NCBI GenBank assembly: GCA_002441265.1
Contig: DJVQ01000050.1
Span: 44,644-65,873, forward strand
Direction: 5' to 3'
DNA length: 21,230 nt
Origin: Syntrophaceae bacterium UBA6252
Lineage (GTDB): Bacteria; Desulfobacterota; Syntrophia; Syntrophales; UBA6807
The notes below the pieces were generated by a model that made no database searches, was not told the origin of the DNA, and worked only from the letters and a program-made list of their open reading frames with translations. Below are positions 1 through 7,548 of the stretch, piece after piece (position 1 is the stretch's first letter; each line of letters begins with the position of its first letter). The position numbers were made by a program, and so were the translations under genes.

Positions 1-1
1 C

Positions 2-2866
2 CCGGGGATCCGCTACGTCGTCGACACGGGCCTCGCCCGGATCTCCCAGTACAGCCCCCGGACGGGCACGAAAAGCCTTCCCGTCCGGCCCGTCTCGAAA
101 AGCAGCGCCGATCAGAGAAAGGGACGGTGCGGAAGGGTCCGGGAAGGCATCTGCATCCGCCTCTATTCCGAGGAGGACTATGAGGCCCGTCCTCTCTTCA
201 CCACCCCGGAGATCCTCCGGTCCGATCTCGCCGAAGTCATCCTCCGGATGCTCTCCCTGAACATCGATCCGCTGCCCGGGCTGCCCTTCATCGACCCGCC
301 CAACCCCCGCCTCGTCCACGACGGCGTCGACCTGCTCCTGGAACTGGGCGCGGTGGAAAAGGCGGACGCCGCCGGGGGAGGACCCTCGATCCGGCTGACC
401 GGCCGGGGCAGGATCATGGCCCGGCTGCCCATCGACCCGCGGGTCTCCCGGATCCTCCTGGAAGCCCGGGACGAGAAGTGCCTGCCGGAGGTGCTCATCA
501 TCGCGGCGGCCCTCTCCTCCCAGGACCCCAGGGAGCGTCCCCCGGACCGGGAGGAGGAAGCGGACCGGGTTCATCGGACGTTCCAGAATCCCTCGTCCGA
601 TTTTATCGCCCTTCTCAACATCTGGAACGCCTTCCAATCGGAGGGGAAGGATCTGAAAAGCGCGGGACGGCTGAAGAAGTTCTGCAAGGGCCGTTTCCTT
701 TCCTGGTCCCGCATGCGGGAGTGGCGGGACATCCACGGGGAGCTCTCGGAAATTCTGAAGGAAGAGGGGTTCCTGGAAAAACGGGACCGCCTCGAGGGGG
801 AGGCCCTGTACCGCGCCGTCCACCGGTCCCTCCTTGCCGGGTTCCTTTCCCGGGTCGCCCAGAAAAAGGAAAAGAACATCTACAGGAAGGCGAAAGGCGG
901 CGAGGTCATGCTCTTTCCGGGATCGGGCCTCTTCAACAAGGGGGGCGCCTGGATCATGGCCGCGGAAATCGTCGAGACGACGAGGCCCTACGCCCGGACC
1001 GCCGCCGCCGTCCAGGCCGACTGGATCGAGGACATCGGCGGTCACCTCTGCCGCTCCACTTACTCCGAGCCATACTGGGACGAAGGCCGGGAGGAGGTCA
1101 TGGCGGCGGAGAAGGTCTCCTTCCTCGGACTTGTCCTGGTCCCGGGACGAACCGTTTCCTTCGGGCGGATCCGTCCGGAGGAGGCGGAGGAAATCTTCAT
1201 CCGCGGGGCCCTCATCGAGGGCCGGATGAGGAGGAAATGGCCCTTCCTCGAGCACAACCGCAAAATCGTCGAGGAGATCCGGGAAATCGAAAACCGGCTC
1301 CGCAGGCGGGACTTCCTCCTCGAGGAGGACCTTCTCCTGCCTTTCTACCGGAAACGCCTCCCGGGGATCCACGACACCCGCACCCTGGGCAGGAAGATCC
1401 GCGCCGAGGGCGGGGACGGGTTCCTGAAGCTCTCCCGGGAAGAGGCCCTCCGGGTATACGAAGGGGCCGATCTCTCCCAGTTCCCCGGGGAACTCAGCCT
1501 GGACGGGAAGCACCTTCCCCTCACGTACCGGTTCCTGCCGGGGGACGCCGCCGACGGCGTCACCGTGACCCTTCCCTCGAGCCTCTCGTCGACGGTCCCC
1601 ATCGACCAGGGGGACTGGCTCGTCCCCGGCTACCGGCGGGAGAAGATCGGGCTGCTCCTGAAAGGGCTCCCCAAGGCCTACCGGAAACGGCTGTTCCCGA
1701 TCGCGGAAACGGTGGAAACCATCCACCGGGAGTTGAAGGAAAAGGAGGGGGAAAACTTCCTCACGGCCCTGGGCGACTTCCTCCACCACCGCTACGGGGT
1801 GGACGTCCCGGGAACGGAATGGCCTGTGGACGCCCTTCCGGACCACCTGAAGATGCGTTTCTCCATCGTTGACGAGAAGGGGCGGGAAATCCAGGCGGGG
1901 AGAAACCCGGAAGAACTGAAAATCGATTTCTCCCTCCAGGAGGATTCGGCGGCCCTCCGGAAGGCCCGGAAGACCTGGGAACGGGAAGGCATCACCCGGT
2001 GGGACCTGGAAGACCTGCCCGAATCCGTCGAAATCGGAACGGGACGGGAACATCGGGACGCCGTCTACCAGGCACTCCGGGTGGAAGAGGGCACCTTGTG
2101 CCTCCGGCTTTTCAGGGACAGCCGGGAGGCACTCGAATCACACCGGCAGGGGGTGTCCTTTCTCTACGAACTTCACTTTGCCCGGGAGCTGCGCGCCCTC
2201 CGGAAGAACCTCGCCGTCGAGGGGAACCTGAAACGGTGGTCGCTGGGATTCGGCGGCCCCCGGAAACTGGAGGAGAGGCTCTTCGGAAAAGTCGTGAGCG
2301 ACCTGTTCCGGCGGGACATCCGCACGGAAACGGCCTTCGGGGAATATGCCCGGGAGGTCCGGCCCCGCATCCTCCCTGCGGGGAAGGAGGTGTTTTTCCG
2401 GGTCGTGGCCATCCTCGGCGCCTGGGCGGAGACCCTGGAACGGCTTCAGGAGATGGAGGCCTCCAACCGGACGCGGAAACCGATCCTCGCGTTTCTGGCG
2501 GGGCTTCGGGGGGACCTCGGCCGCCTGGTGCCGGAAGATTTCATCGAACGGTTCGACGAGGAGCGAAGCACCCGCCTGCCGAGGTACCTGAAGGCCCTCG
2601 TCGTCCGGGCCGAACGGGGGGTTCATCACCTGGAAAAGGACATGGCGAAGGCGCGGGAGGTGGAGGGCATCCGGAAGAACTGGGAGGATCTGGCCCGGGA
2701 GCCCGCCGCGGGGGCCTCGATGGAAAAGAGAAAGGCCCTCGAGGAATTCTCCGTCCTCCTCGAGGAGTTCCGGGTGTCCGTGTTCGCCCCCGAGCTCAAG
2801 ACCGCAGTGCCTGTTTCGAAAAAGCGCCTGGAGGAACGGCTTCAGGAGATCCGGCGCATGATCTGA
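2..2866 (+). CDS. hrpA: ATP-dependent RNA helicase HrpA, 3' part (5' end outside window)
   Basis: The reading frame is open from base 2 to the stop at 2866 (954 residues), so the gene starts upstream of the window; an internal ATG at 248 is not the start. The first residues carry the end of the helicase core: motif V-like VVDTG (residues 6-10) and motif VI QRKGRCGR (about 38-45), the DEAH-family form of QRxGRxGR. After this come a winged-helix/ratchet HA2-like region, an OB-fold-like stretch and the long C-terminal extension (DUF3418 type) that separates bacterial HrpA (about 1300 residues) from shorter HrpB. HrpA is a cytoplasmic 3'-5' RNA helicase linked to mRNA processing and, in E. coli, to resolving collided ribosomes. 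It ends 7 nt before the stop of the convergent amidase gene, and no obvious terminator separates them. Family assignment is firm; the role in this organism is inferred. Confidence 0.93.
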   Translation, partial: PGIRYVVDTGLARISQYSPRTGTKSLPVRPVSKSSADQRKGRCGRVREGICIRLYSEEDYEARPLFTTPEILRSDLAEVILRMLSLNIDPLPGLPFIDPPNPRLVHDGVDLLLELGAVEKADAAGGGPSIRLTGRGRIMARLPIDPRVSRILLEARDEKCLPEVLIIAAALSSQDPRERPPDREEEADRVHRTFQNPSSDFIALLNIWNAFQSEGKDLKSAGRLKKFCKGRFLSWSRMREWRDIHGELSEILKEEGFLEKRDRLEGEALYRAVHRSLLAGFLSRVAQKKEKNIYRKAKGGEVMLFPGSGLFNKGGAWIMAAEIVETTRPYARTAAAVQADWIEDIGGHLCRSTYSEPYWDEGREEVMAAEKVSFLGLVLVPGRTVSFGRIRPEEAEEIFIRGALIEGRMRRKWPFLEHNRKIVEEIREIENRLRRRDFLLEEDLLLPFYRKRLPGIHDTRTLGRKIRAEGGDGFLKLSREEALRVYEGADLSQFPGELSLDGKHLPLTYRFLPGDAADGVTVTLPSSLSSTVPIDQGDWLVPGYRREKIGLLLKGLPKAYRKRLFPIAETVETIHRELKEKEGENFLTALGDFLHHRYGVDVPGTEWPVDALPDHLKMRFSIVDEKGREIQAGRNPEELKIDFSLQEDSAALRKARKTWEREGITRWDLEDLPESVEIGTGREHRDAVYQALRVEEGTLCLRLFRDSREALESHRQGVSFLYELHFARELRALRKNLAVEGNLKRWSLGFGGPRKLEERLFGKVVSDLFRRDIRTETAFGEYAREVRPRILPAGKEVFFRVVAILGAWAETLERLQEMEASNRTRKPILAFLAGLRGDLGRLVPEDFIERFDEERSTRLPRYLKALVVRAERGVHHLEKDMAKAREVEGIRKNWEDLAREPAAGASMEKRKALEEFSVLLEEFRVSVFAPELKTAVPVSKKRLEERLQEIRRMI

Positions 2867-2873
2867 GCGGATT

Positions 2874-4778
2874 TCAGGGGATGCGGAGCCTCTGGTTCAC
2901 GAGAATCCTTTTCCCGTAGCGGATCCCGTTCGCCGTCATGAGGGCTTCCACGGACGTGTCGTATTTCCGGGCGATCTTCTCGAGGGTATCGCCCCTGCGC
3001 ACGACATACGTCACCGGCTTTTCCTTCTTCGTTTTCGCCGCCGTACCGCGGACTTCCAGCTTTGCGCCGGCCGGGAGGAGGTTCTTCGATCTCAGTCCGT
3101 TCTGCTCCGCGAGAATGTCCACCGGAACGCCGAATCTCCGGGCGATGCCTTCGAGGGTGTCCCCCCTGCGGACGACGTACGTCACGACCCTTTCGCCGGC
3201 CGGCTTTCCCGGGATCTTCAGTTTCCACCCCGCCTGAATGCGGTTTTTCGAGGAAAGGTTGTTTGTCTCCTGAAGTTCCCTGACGGTGACGCCGAAACGG
3301 TCGGCGATGCCTTCGAGCGTGTCCCCCCGCCTGACGACGTACACCGCGGGGACCGCCGCCGGGGGCGCCGGCTTCTCCTTTTCCACGATCCGGATTTCCT
3401 GGCCGACGAAGATCCGGTTCCTGTCCCGCAGCCGGTTGATCCGGAGCAGTTCCGCCACGGTCAGATCGTAACGCCTCGCGATATCGGTGAGGGAATCCCC
3501 CTTCCGGACGATATGGGTTTCAGGAGGCGGTCCTTCCTTTTTCTCCGCTGCCGTTTCGATGGGTGCCGCCGGCGCAGGGGCTTCGGCACGGACCGGCACG
3601 GGGGCCGCCTCCGGGGCCGGGATCTCCTCCCTCACGAAGACGGGCGTCCCGGGAACGGGCAGATACGCCGCCACCGCCTCCGCTATCGACCCGGCGATCT
3701 GTTTCTGGAAACTTTTCTCCCGGAGAAGAAGCTCCTCTCTGGGATTGGAGATGTAAGCCGTTTCCACGAGAACGGACGGAACTTCGGGGAGCTTGAGGAC
3801 CCGGAACGGCGCTTCCTGGACCTTTTCGAACTTGACGTGGTTCACCTTTCCCATCTCCTCCAGGAGGACCGTTCCGAGGTCCCTGGCGCGGTTCATCGTT
3901 TCCGTCTGGACCATGCTGAGCGTGATGGGATCGGATTCGCCGTTGCTCTGCTCGTCGGTGAAACCGGCGATCATGTCGGACAGGTTCTGGCTCTCCGCGA
4001 GAAGGCGGGCGGCAACGTTGCTTGCGCCCCCCGTGGAGAGGCAATAGACGGAGGACCCCCGCGCCCCCCGGCTCCGGCAGGCGTCGGCGTGGACGCTGAT
4101 GAAGAGATCCGCCCCATACTCCCGGGCGATTTTGAGGCGCCGGCTGAAGGGAACGTAATAGTCCCCGTCCCGGGTCAGGAAGGCGTCATACCCCCGGTCC
4201 GTGAGGTCGTCCCGCAAGAGCCTGGCGACGGCAAGAACCGCGTGCTTCTCCCTGGTTCTGCGCTTTCCAACGGCACCGGGATCCTCCCCCCCATGGCCCG
4301 GGTCGATGACGACGACCGGCTTTTTTTCCTCGCGGCGGACCTTCTCGCGGATTTCCTGCTCCTCTTTTTCGATGTCCGGGCGGGACACGTCGACGACGAT
4401 CCTGTAAGGGAGATCGAGCACCTTGGCGAGGTTGAAGGTCCGGATCTTCGTTCCCGGGAACAGGTCGATCCGGAAGGAAAGCCCTCCGCCCTCCTCTCGG
4501 AGCACGCTGATTCCGCGGACCGCCGGAGACTTGAGGGCGAACTGGGAAGGGATTCCGGGGGCAAGGGAGACCTGGGGAAGAACGACCGTCAGGGCGTTTT
4601 CCCCTTCCCGCACCTCATAGGGAATCTCGCGCTGCGTGTCGATGACGACCCGGGTGTAATCGGGGGCCGTCCAGTGGCGGACGGCCAGGACGTCGGCCCC
4701 GTAAAGGCTGGATGCGGAAGCAAGCAGAAACAGAAGGACCACCGAGAAAAAGAGCATGAGCGGGCGGCGCGGATTCAT
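2874..4778 (-). CDS. Periplasmic N-acetylmuramoyl-L-alanine amidase with AMIN and four LysM domains
   Basis: The product (634 residues from the chosen start) would cleave the amide between muramic acid and the stem peptide, typically at the division septum. Residues 1-28 form a signal peptide (MNPRR, a hydrophobic run, then a small-residue cleavage region near SLYGA). An AMIN-like domain follows (about 30-131), then an Amidase_3 zinc hydrolase (about 155-370) with ligands visible in DPGHGG (H162), REKHAVL (E177), SVHAD (H230) and VETAYISN (Glu), and a proline/alanine linker. Four LysM repeats end the protein (about 421-634), each opening with V(V/R)(R/K)GD(T/S)L. Start: the frame is open to 4880, with ATGs at 4799 and 4778. 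A candidate promoter puts the transcription start near 4799, and AGGGGG sits just before 4778, so 4778 is preferred. E. coli AmiC lacks LysM; the architecture here resembles AmiC-like amidases of deltaproteobacteria. Confidence 0.92.
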   Translation of the reverse strand: MNPRRPLMLFFSVVLLFLLASASSLYGADVLAVRHWTAPDYTRVVIDTQREIPYEVREGENALTVVLPQVSLAPGIPSQFALKSPAVRGISVLREEGGGLSFRIDLFPGTKIRTFNLAKVLDLPYRIVVDVSRPDIEKEEQEIREKVRREEKKPVVVIDPGHGGEDPGAVGKRRTREKHAVLAVARLLRDDLTDRGYDAFLTRDGDYYVPFSRRLKIAREYGADLFISVHADACRSRGARGSSVYCLSTGGASNVAARLLAESQNLSDMIAGFTDEQSNGESDPITLSMVQTETMNRARDLGTVLLEEMGKVNHVKFEKVQEAPFRVLKLPEVPSVLVETAYISNPREELLLREKSFQKQIAGSIAEAVAAYLPVPGTPVFVREEIPAPEAAPVPVRAEAPAPAAPIETAAEKKEGPPPETHIVRKGDSLTDIARRYDLTVAELLRINRLRDRNRIFVGQEIRIVEKEKPAPPAAVPAVYVVRRGDTLEGIADRFGVTVRELQETNNLSSKNRIQAGWKLKIPGKPAGERVVTYVVRRGDTLEGIARRFGVPVDILAEQNGLRSKNLLPAGAKLEVRGTAAKTKKEKPVTYVVRRGDTLEKIARKYDTSVEALMTANGIRYGKRILVNQRLRIP

Positions 4779-4805
4779 GTTCCCCCTGGTTCTTTTCATG
4801 GCCGT

Positions 4806-4834
4806 AAAATAGCAGCATCCTTCAACCGATGCAA
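4806..4834 (-). promoter_or_regulatory. Candidate sigma-70 promoter of the amidase gene
   Basis: On the minus strand TTGCAT (4829-4834) is followed after 17 nt by TATTTT (4806-4811). The -35 matches 3 of 6 and the -10 matches 4 of 6. The expected transcription start near 4799 would make the upstream ATG at 4799 leaderless, which supports the ATG at 4778. Confidence 0.4.
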
Positions 4835-4918
4835 GCTTCCGCCGAGAAAAAGGATTGACATTCGGCGGGTGAAATGACAACTTTAGCGGTCGTGAAAAAT
4901 GGGAATAAGGAAAAAAAC

Positions 4919-5818
4919 GTGAAAATACGGGAGTTATTCCAGAAGAACCGGTTTTCCCTCTCCTTCGAGATCTTTCCTCCCAAAAGGGAGGGGAATCTCG
5001 AACCGCTCTACAGGACCGTGGGGGAGCTCCTTCCCTGCCGCCCGAGCTTCATTTCCGTCACGTACGGGGCGGGCGGAAGCACCCGGCACAAGACCGTGGA
5101 GATCTCGGAACACATCAAGAGCGAACTCAGGCAGGAAGTCCTGGCCCACCTGACCTGCGTGGAATCGACCCGCAGGGACATCGACACGATCCTGGGCGAA
5201 CTGACGGACAGGGGCATCGAGAACGTCCTCGCCCTCCGGGGGGACCCGCCGAAGGGGGAAGAGACGTTCGTCCGCCCCGAGGGGGGGTTCGGCTACGCCA
5301 ACGAGCTCGTCGAATTCATTCACGGGATGAACCGGTTCTGCATCGGCGTCGCCGGGTATCCCGAGGGACACCCCGAGGCGCCGAGCCTGGAAAAGGACCT
5401 GGAGAACCTGAAGCGGAAGGTAGACGCCGGCGCCGATTTCGTCATCACCCAGCTTTTTTTCGTCAACGACCACTACTACCGGTTCCGCGACCGGGCGCTC
5501 GGGGCGGGGATCGGGGTGCCGCTGATCCCGGGGATTTTCCCCGTCTTCAACTTCGGCCAGATCGCCCGCATGACCGCACTGTGCGGAGCGGAGATCCCGT
5601 CCAGGCTTTTCGAAAAGCTGGACCGGATCAGCGAGAAGCCGGAAGAGGTGGAAAAGTACGGCATCGACTACGCCATCCGGCAGACCGACGATCTCCTGGA
5701 GAACGGGATCCCCGGAATTCATTACTACAGCATGAACCGCAGCGACCACATCCTCCGGATTTTCCGAAGTCTTTCCCTTCCGGAACGGTTTTCGGGGGAG
5801 GAAAAGGAAAGTCGTTGA
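4919..5818 (+). CDS. metF: 5,10-methylenetetrahydrofolate reductase
   Basis: The product (299 residues; E. coli MetF is 296) reduces 5,10-methylene-THF to 5-methyl-THF with FAD, supplying methyl groups for methionine synthesis or, in anaerobes, acting in the methyl branch of the Wood-Ljungdahl pathway. Visible family landmarks are SFEIFPPK with the catalytic Glu (residue 17), VTYGAGGSTR (47-56), AHLTCVEST, LALRGDPP with the conserved Asp (109) and ITQLFF. The frame is open back to an ATG at 4874, but that start has no ribosome binding site and adds 15 lysine/asparagine-rich residues. GTG at 4919 has AAGGAA about 7 nt upstream and gives the family length. The gene diverges from the amidase. 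A TTGACA at 4855-4860 may be its -35, but no good -10 follows. No SAM or cobalamin riboswitch was recognised upstream. No electron-transfer partner gene (MetV or HdrA type) is adjacent. Confidence 0.93.
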   Translation: MKIRELFQKNRFSLSFEIFPPKREGNLEPLYRTVGELLPCRPSFISVTYGAGGSTRHKTVEISEHIKSELRQEVLAHLTCVESTRRDIDTILGELTDRGIENVLALRGDPPKGEETFVRPEGGFGYANELVEFIHGMNRFCIGVAGYPEGHPEAPSLEKDLENLKRKVDAGADFVITQLFFVNDHYYRFRDRALGAGIGVPLIPGIFPVFNFGQIARMTALCGAEIPSRLFEKLDRISEKPEEVEKYGIDYAIRQTDDLLENGIPGIHYYSMNRSDHILRIFRSLSLPERFSGEEKESR

Positions 5819-5854
5819 ATATTCCTTCAACATGGAGTAAGAAGGAAAATTCAA

Positions 5855-5870
5855 AACAGCTTGGGCTGTT
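5855..5870 (+). terminator. Short hairpin between metF and tRNA-Arg
   Basis: AACAGC (5855-5860), loop TTGG, GCTGTT (5865-5870) is a perfect 6-bp hairpin. It lacks a following T run, so it is at best a weak terminator for metF or an RNA-processing site before the tRNA. Confidence 0.3.
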
Positions 5871-5887
5871 CCGAAAAGCATACCAAC

Positions 5888-5964
<77 letters not shown>

Positions 5965-5970
5965 AGAATA

Positions 5971-6010
5971 ACGAGGGGTTAGGAGAGGTTTCCTAACCCC
6001 TCGTTTTTTG
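5971..6010 (+). terminator. Intrinsic terminator of tRNA-Arg
   Basis: ACGAGGGGTTAGGA (5971-5984), a 6-nt loop, and the exact complement TCCTAACCCCTCGT (5991-6004) form a perfect 14-bp stem that runs into a T tract. It starts 7 nt after the CCA end of the tRNA. Confidence 0.93.
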
Positions 6011-6050
6011 TCAGATAATTTCCAACCCTATTTCCAACCTTCAGGTTATT

Positions 6051-6064
6051 TTTTCAAGCCGGTT
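6051..6064 (+). repeat. 14-bp direct repeat, left copy
   Basis: TTTTCAAGCCGGTT occurs here and again at 6665-6678. The pair brackets the transposase relic and the hexanucleotide repeat. Confidence 0.8.
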
Positions 6065-6212
6065 CGCTTTAAAGAGGATATTTATGTTTCAAGCTGAAGT
6101 TTAACCGAAGTTTAACAGTTGCAGCAAAATAGTATCGTGATTACGGCGAAATAAGGCATACAAAAAAGTTCCTGGCACCACATTTCGCTCTTTGGCATCA
6201 GTATCAGGGTCA

Positions 6213-6470
6213 CTACGGAATCTCCCGAATCACTTGGGGAATGGCAACCCTGACGGCCTGGAACACCTTGCCGCACACCCCTCGGCACTCGGTCCTGACG
6301 GAAAGTTTCCTTCCATTCTCGTCGATGGCGATCTCCTGAAGGGCTTCCAGGTCCCTTTTGATGTCGGCCCATTCGAAGACATGGCCGGCCTTCTCCAGGC
6401 GATCCTGCAGTTCCCTCCTAAGGAGAAGAGCCAGAAAGCTGCAGAAGACATGGCTCCACCCGAACCCGTA
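6213..6470 (-). pseudogene. C-terminal remnant of an IS4/IS1634-like DDE transposase
   Basis: On the minus strand the frame encodes about 85 residues (HVFCSFLALLLRRELQDRL, then FEWADIKRDLEALQEI, then RTECRGVCGKVFQAV) ending at the stop at 6213-6215. This matches the remembered extreme C-terminus of IS1634-group transposases, where a SFLAL..R.EL segment is followed by a WADI.RDL.ALQ segment. The catalytic DDE core and the whole N-terminus are missing. The frame continues to 6512 only through a hexanucleotide repeat (6458-6502) that encodes Gly-Ser/Gly-Phe residues and replaces the rest of the gene. No clean terminal inverted repeats are visible. Family assignment is from memory of the C-terminal pattern and is moderately sure. 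Confidence 0.65.
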
Positions 6471-6502
6471 ACCCGAACCCGAACCCGAACCCGGAACCCG
6501 GG
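6458..6502. repeat. Hexanucleotide tandem repeat (CGAACC / GGGTTC on minus)
   Basis: About seven imperfect copies of a 6-nt unit (ACCCGA, read GGGTTC on the minus strand) run through 6458-6502, with one unit changed to ACCCGT and two expanded by an extra G. The repeat lies exactly where the transposase relic loses homology. Confidence 0.85.
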
Positions 6503-6509
6503 GTCGGAC

Positions 6510-6689
6510 CATGATAACCAGCTTATATGATATAATAAAATTGCTTTTTGTGTTTAAATTTTCAGCTTAGAAGGCCCTTTTTGATATTTAAATATACTGT
6601 CTGCGGAAAAGCCCCTCCATAGGGGGATATGTCCTTGGTAGGCATAGTACCGACATCGGCTTCCTTTTCAAGCCGGTTGGAAATCGATC
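6510..6689. other. AT-rich stretch without a recognised gene
   Basis: This segment is clearly more AT-rich than its surroundings, including a run rich in TATAT/AATAA near 6525-6540. No open frame of interest and no RNA gene was recognised. It contains the right copy of the 14-bp direct repeat (6665-6678). Confidence 0.5.
6665..6678 (+). repeat. 14-bp direct repeat, right copy
   Basis: This is the second copy of TTTTCAAGCCGGTT (first at 6051-6064). It is followed by GGAAAT; the 10-mer GGTTGGAAAT spanning this junction is the complement of ATTTCCAACC, which occurs twice near 6018-6039. Confidence 0.8.
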
Positions 6690-6746
6690 ATCCATTTCGT
6701 TTGTGTAAAGTGACACTTTCTGTTAGATTATGCAAACGAAATGGAT
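6690..6746. promoter_or_regulatory. abiE operator and promoter: 14-bp inverted repeat around a smaller palindrome
   Basis: ATCCATTTCGTTTG (6690-6703) and its exact complement CAAACGAAATGGAT (6733-6746) are separated by 29 nt. Inside lies a second perfect palindrome, AAAGTG-A-CACTTT (6707-6719), and a likely promoter: TTGTGT (6701-6706), 17 nt, TAGATT (6724-6729). Transcription would start inside the right arm. Characterised AbiEi antitoxins repress their operon by binding inverted repeats at the promoter, so this is the expected autoregulatory site. Function is inferred; the repeats are directly visible. Confidence 0.75.
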
Positions 6747-6759
6747 AGAGGATGCACCA

Positions 6760-7548
6760 ATGTTTGAATCGATGGCCGCCTTCATCGAAAACCTGCAGTC
6801 CAGGGGTCGCTACACGTTCACCCAGGTGGAAGCCCTGAAAGCCGACAAGCGTTCCAATGCGGCGCTGACCGCGGCTTTGAGGAGGCTCAGGCACAAAGGC
6901 AGGATTGCCAATCCCCGGAGAGGGTTCTACGTGATCATCCCTGCTGAATACCGGGAAGCGGGGTGTCCGCCGGCGAGCTGGTTCATCGATGATTTGATGA
7001 AATTTCTCGGTCAGCCTTACTATGTCGGCATTCTCTCGGCTGCGGCAATCCATGGAGCCGCCCACCAGCAACCGATGCTCTTTCAGGTCATAACGGACAG
7101 ACCGACACGGGCGGCCCGGGCAGGCCGCGTCCGGATCGCTTTTCATGTAAGCCGGCACATCGAAAAGGTGCCTGCCGTCGAAATCCAGACGGAGACGGGA
7201 ACAATGCTGGTTTCCTCACCGGAAACGACAGCTTTTGATCTCGTCCGGTTCGCATCCTCGGCGGGGCACATGGGCAATGTCATGACCGTTCTGAGTGAGC
7301 TTGTCGAAAAAATCGACCCAAAAGCGCTGAAGCCTCTCTCCGATCTGTACGCCGTATCGGATGTCCAGCGGCTCGGCTACCTGCTGGATCTGCTCGGCAG
7401 ATCCCGGCTTTCGGAACCCCTGGCCGCCCGGCTGAAGGTCCGGCGCTTCCGCCCCATCCTTATGGCATCCGGTGAAAAAAGGGGAAACGCTTCGGCCGAT
7501 CCGCGATGGCGTGTCATAGCCAATGAAACCGTCGAGGAGGAGGTTTGA
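6760..7548 (+). CDS. abiEi: Type IV antitoxin, AbiEi family
   Basis: The product (262 residues from the chosen start) is the antitoxin and autorepressor of an abiE pair. The first about 80 residues form a winged-helix domain, with the pattern SRGRYTFTQVEAL then AALRRLRHKGRI then PRRGFYVI that AbiEi proteins use for DNA binding. The rest is the AbiEi C-terminal domain, with PYYVGILSAAAIHGAAHQQP and the TSPETTAFDLV-type segment (here SSPETTAFDLVRF), which counteracts the toxin. Start: an in-frame ATG lies at 6730, but it falls in the predicted -10 region and has no ribosome binding site. ATG 6760 has AGAGGA about 6-8 nt upstream. The stop overlaps the start of the toxin gene by 4 nt (TTGA), implying translational coupling. 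The long inverted repeat just upstream is its likely operator. Confidence 0.88.
   Translation: MFESMAAFIENLQSRGRYTFTQVEALKADKRSNAALTAALRRLRHKGRIANPRRGFYVIIPAEYREAGCPPASWFIDDLMKFLGQPYYVGILSAAAIHGAAHQQPMLFQVITDRPTRAARAGRVRIAFHVSRHIEKVPAVEIQTETGTMLVSSPETTAFDLVRFASSAGHMGNVMTVLSELVEKIDPKALKPLSDLYAVSDVQRLGYLLDLLGRSRLSEPLAARLKVRRFRPILMASGEKRGNASADPRWRVIANETVEEEV

Noticed and set aside
478..1872. Long plus-strand frame in another phase of hrpA
   Set aside because: Its Pro/Gly/Arg-rich translation is typical of an out-of-phase GC-rich shadow.
3513..4877. Long plus-strand frame (454 codons) opposite the amidase gene
   Set aside because: It mirrors the codon structure of a clear amidase gene on the other strand; high G+C makes antisense frames long. 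No domain is recognisable.
4779..4918. SAM or cobalamin riboswitch upstream of metF
   Set aside because: The gap is only about 140 nt shared with a divergent gene and shows none of the known conserved segments.
4934..5881. Long minus-strand frame (315 codons) opposite metF
   Set aside because: metF is a certain gene on the plus strand; the antisense product has no motif and low-complexity composition.
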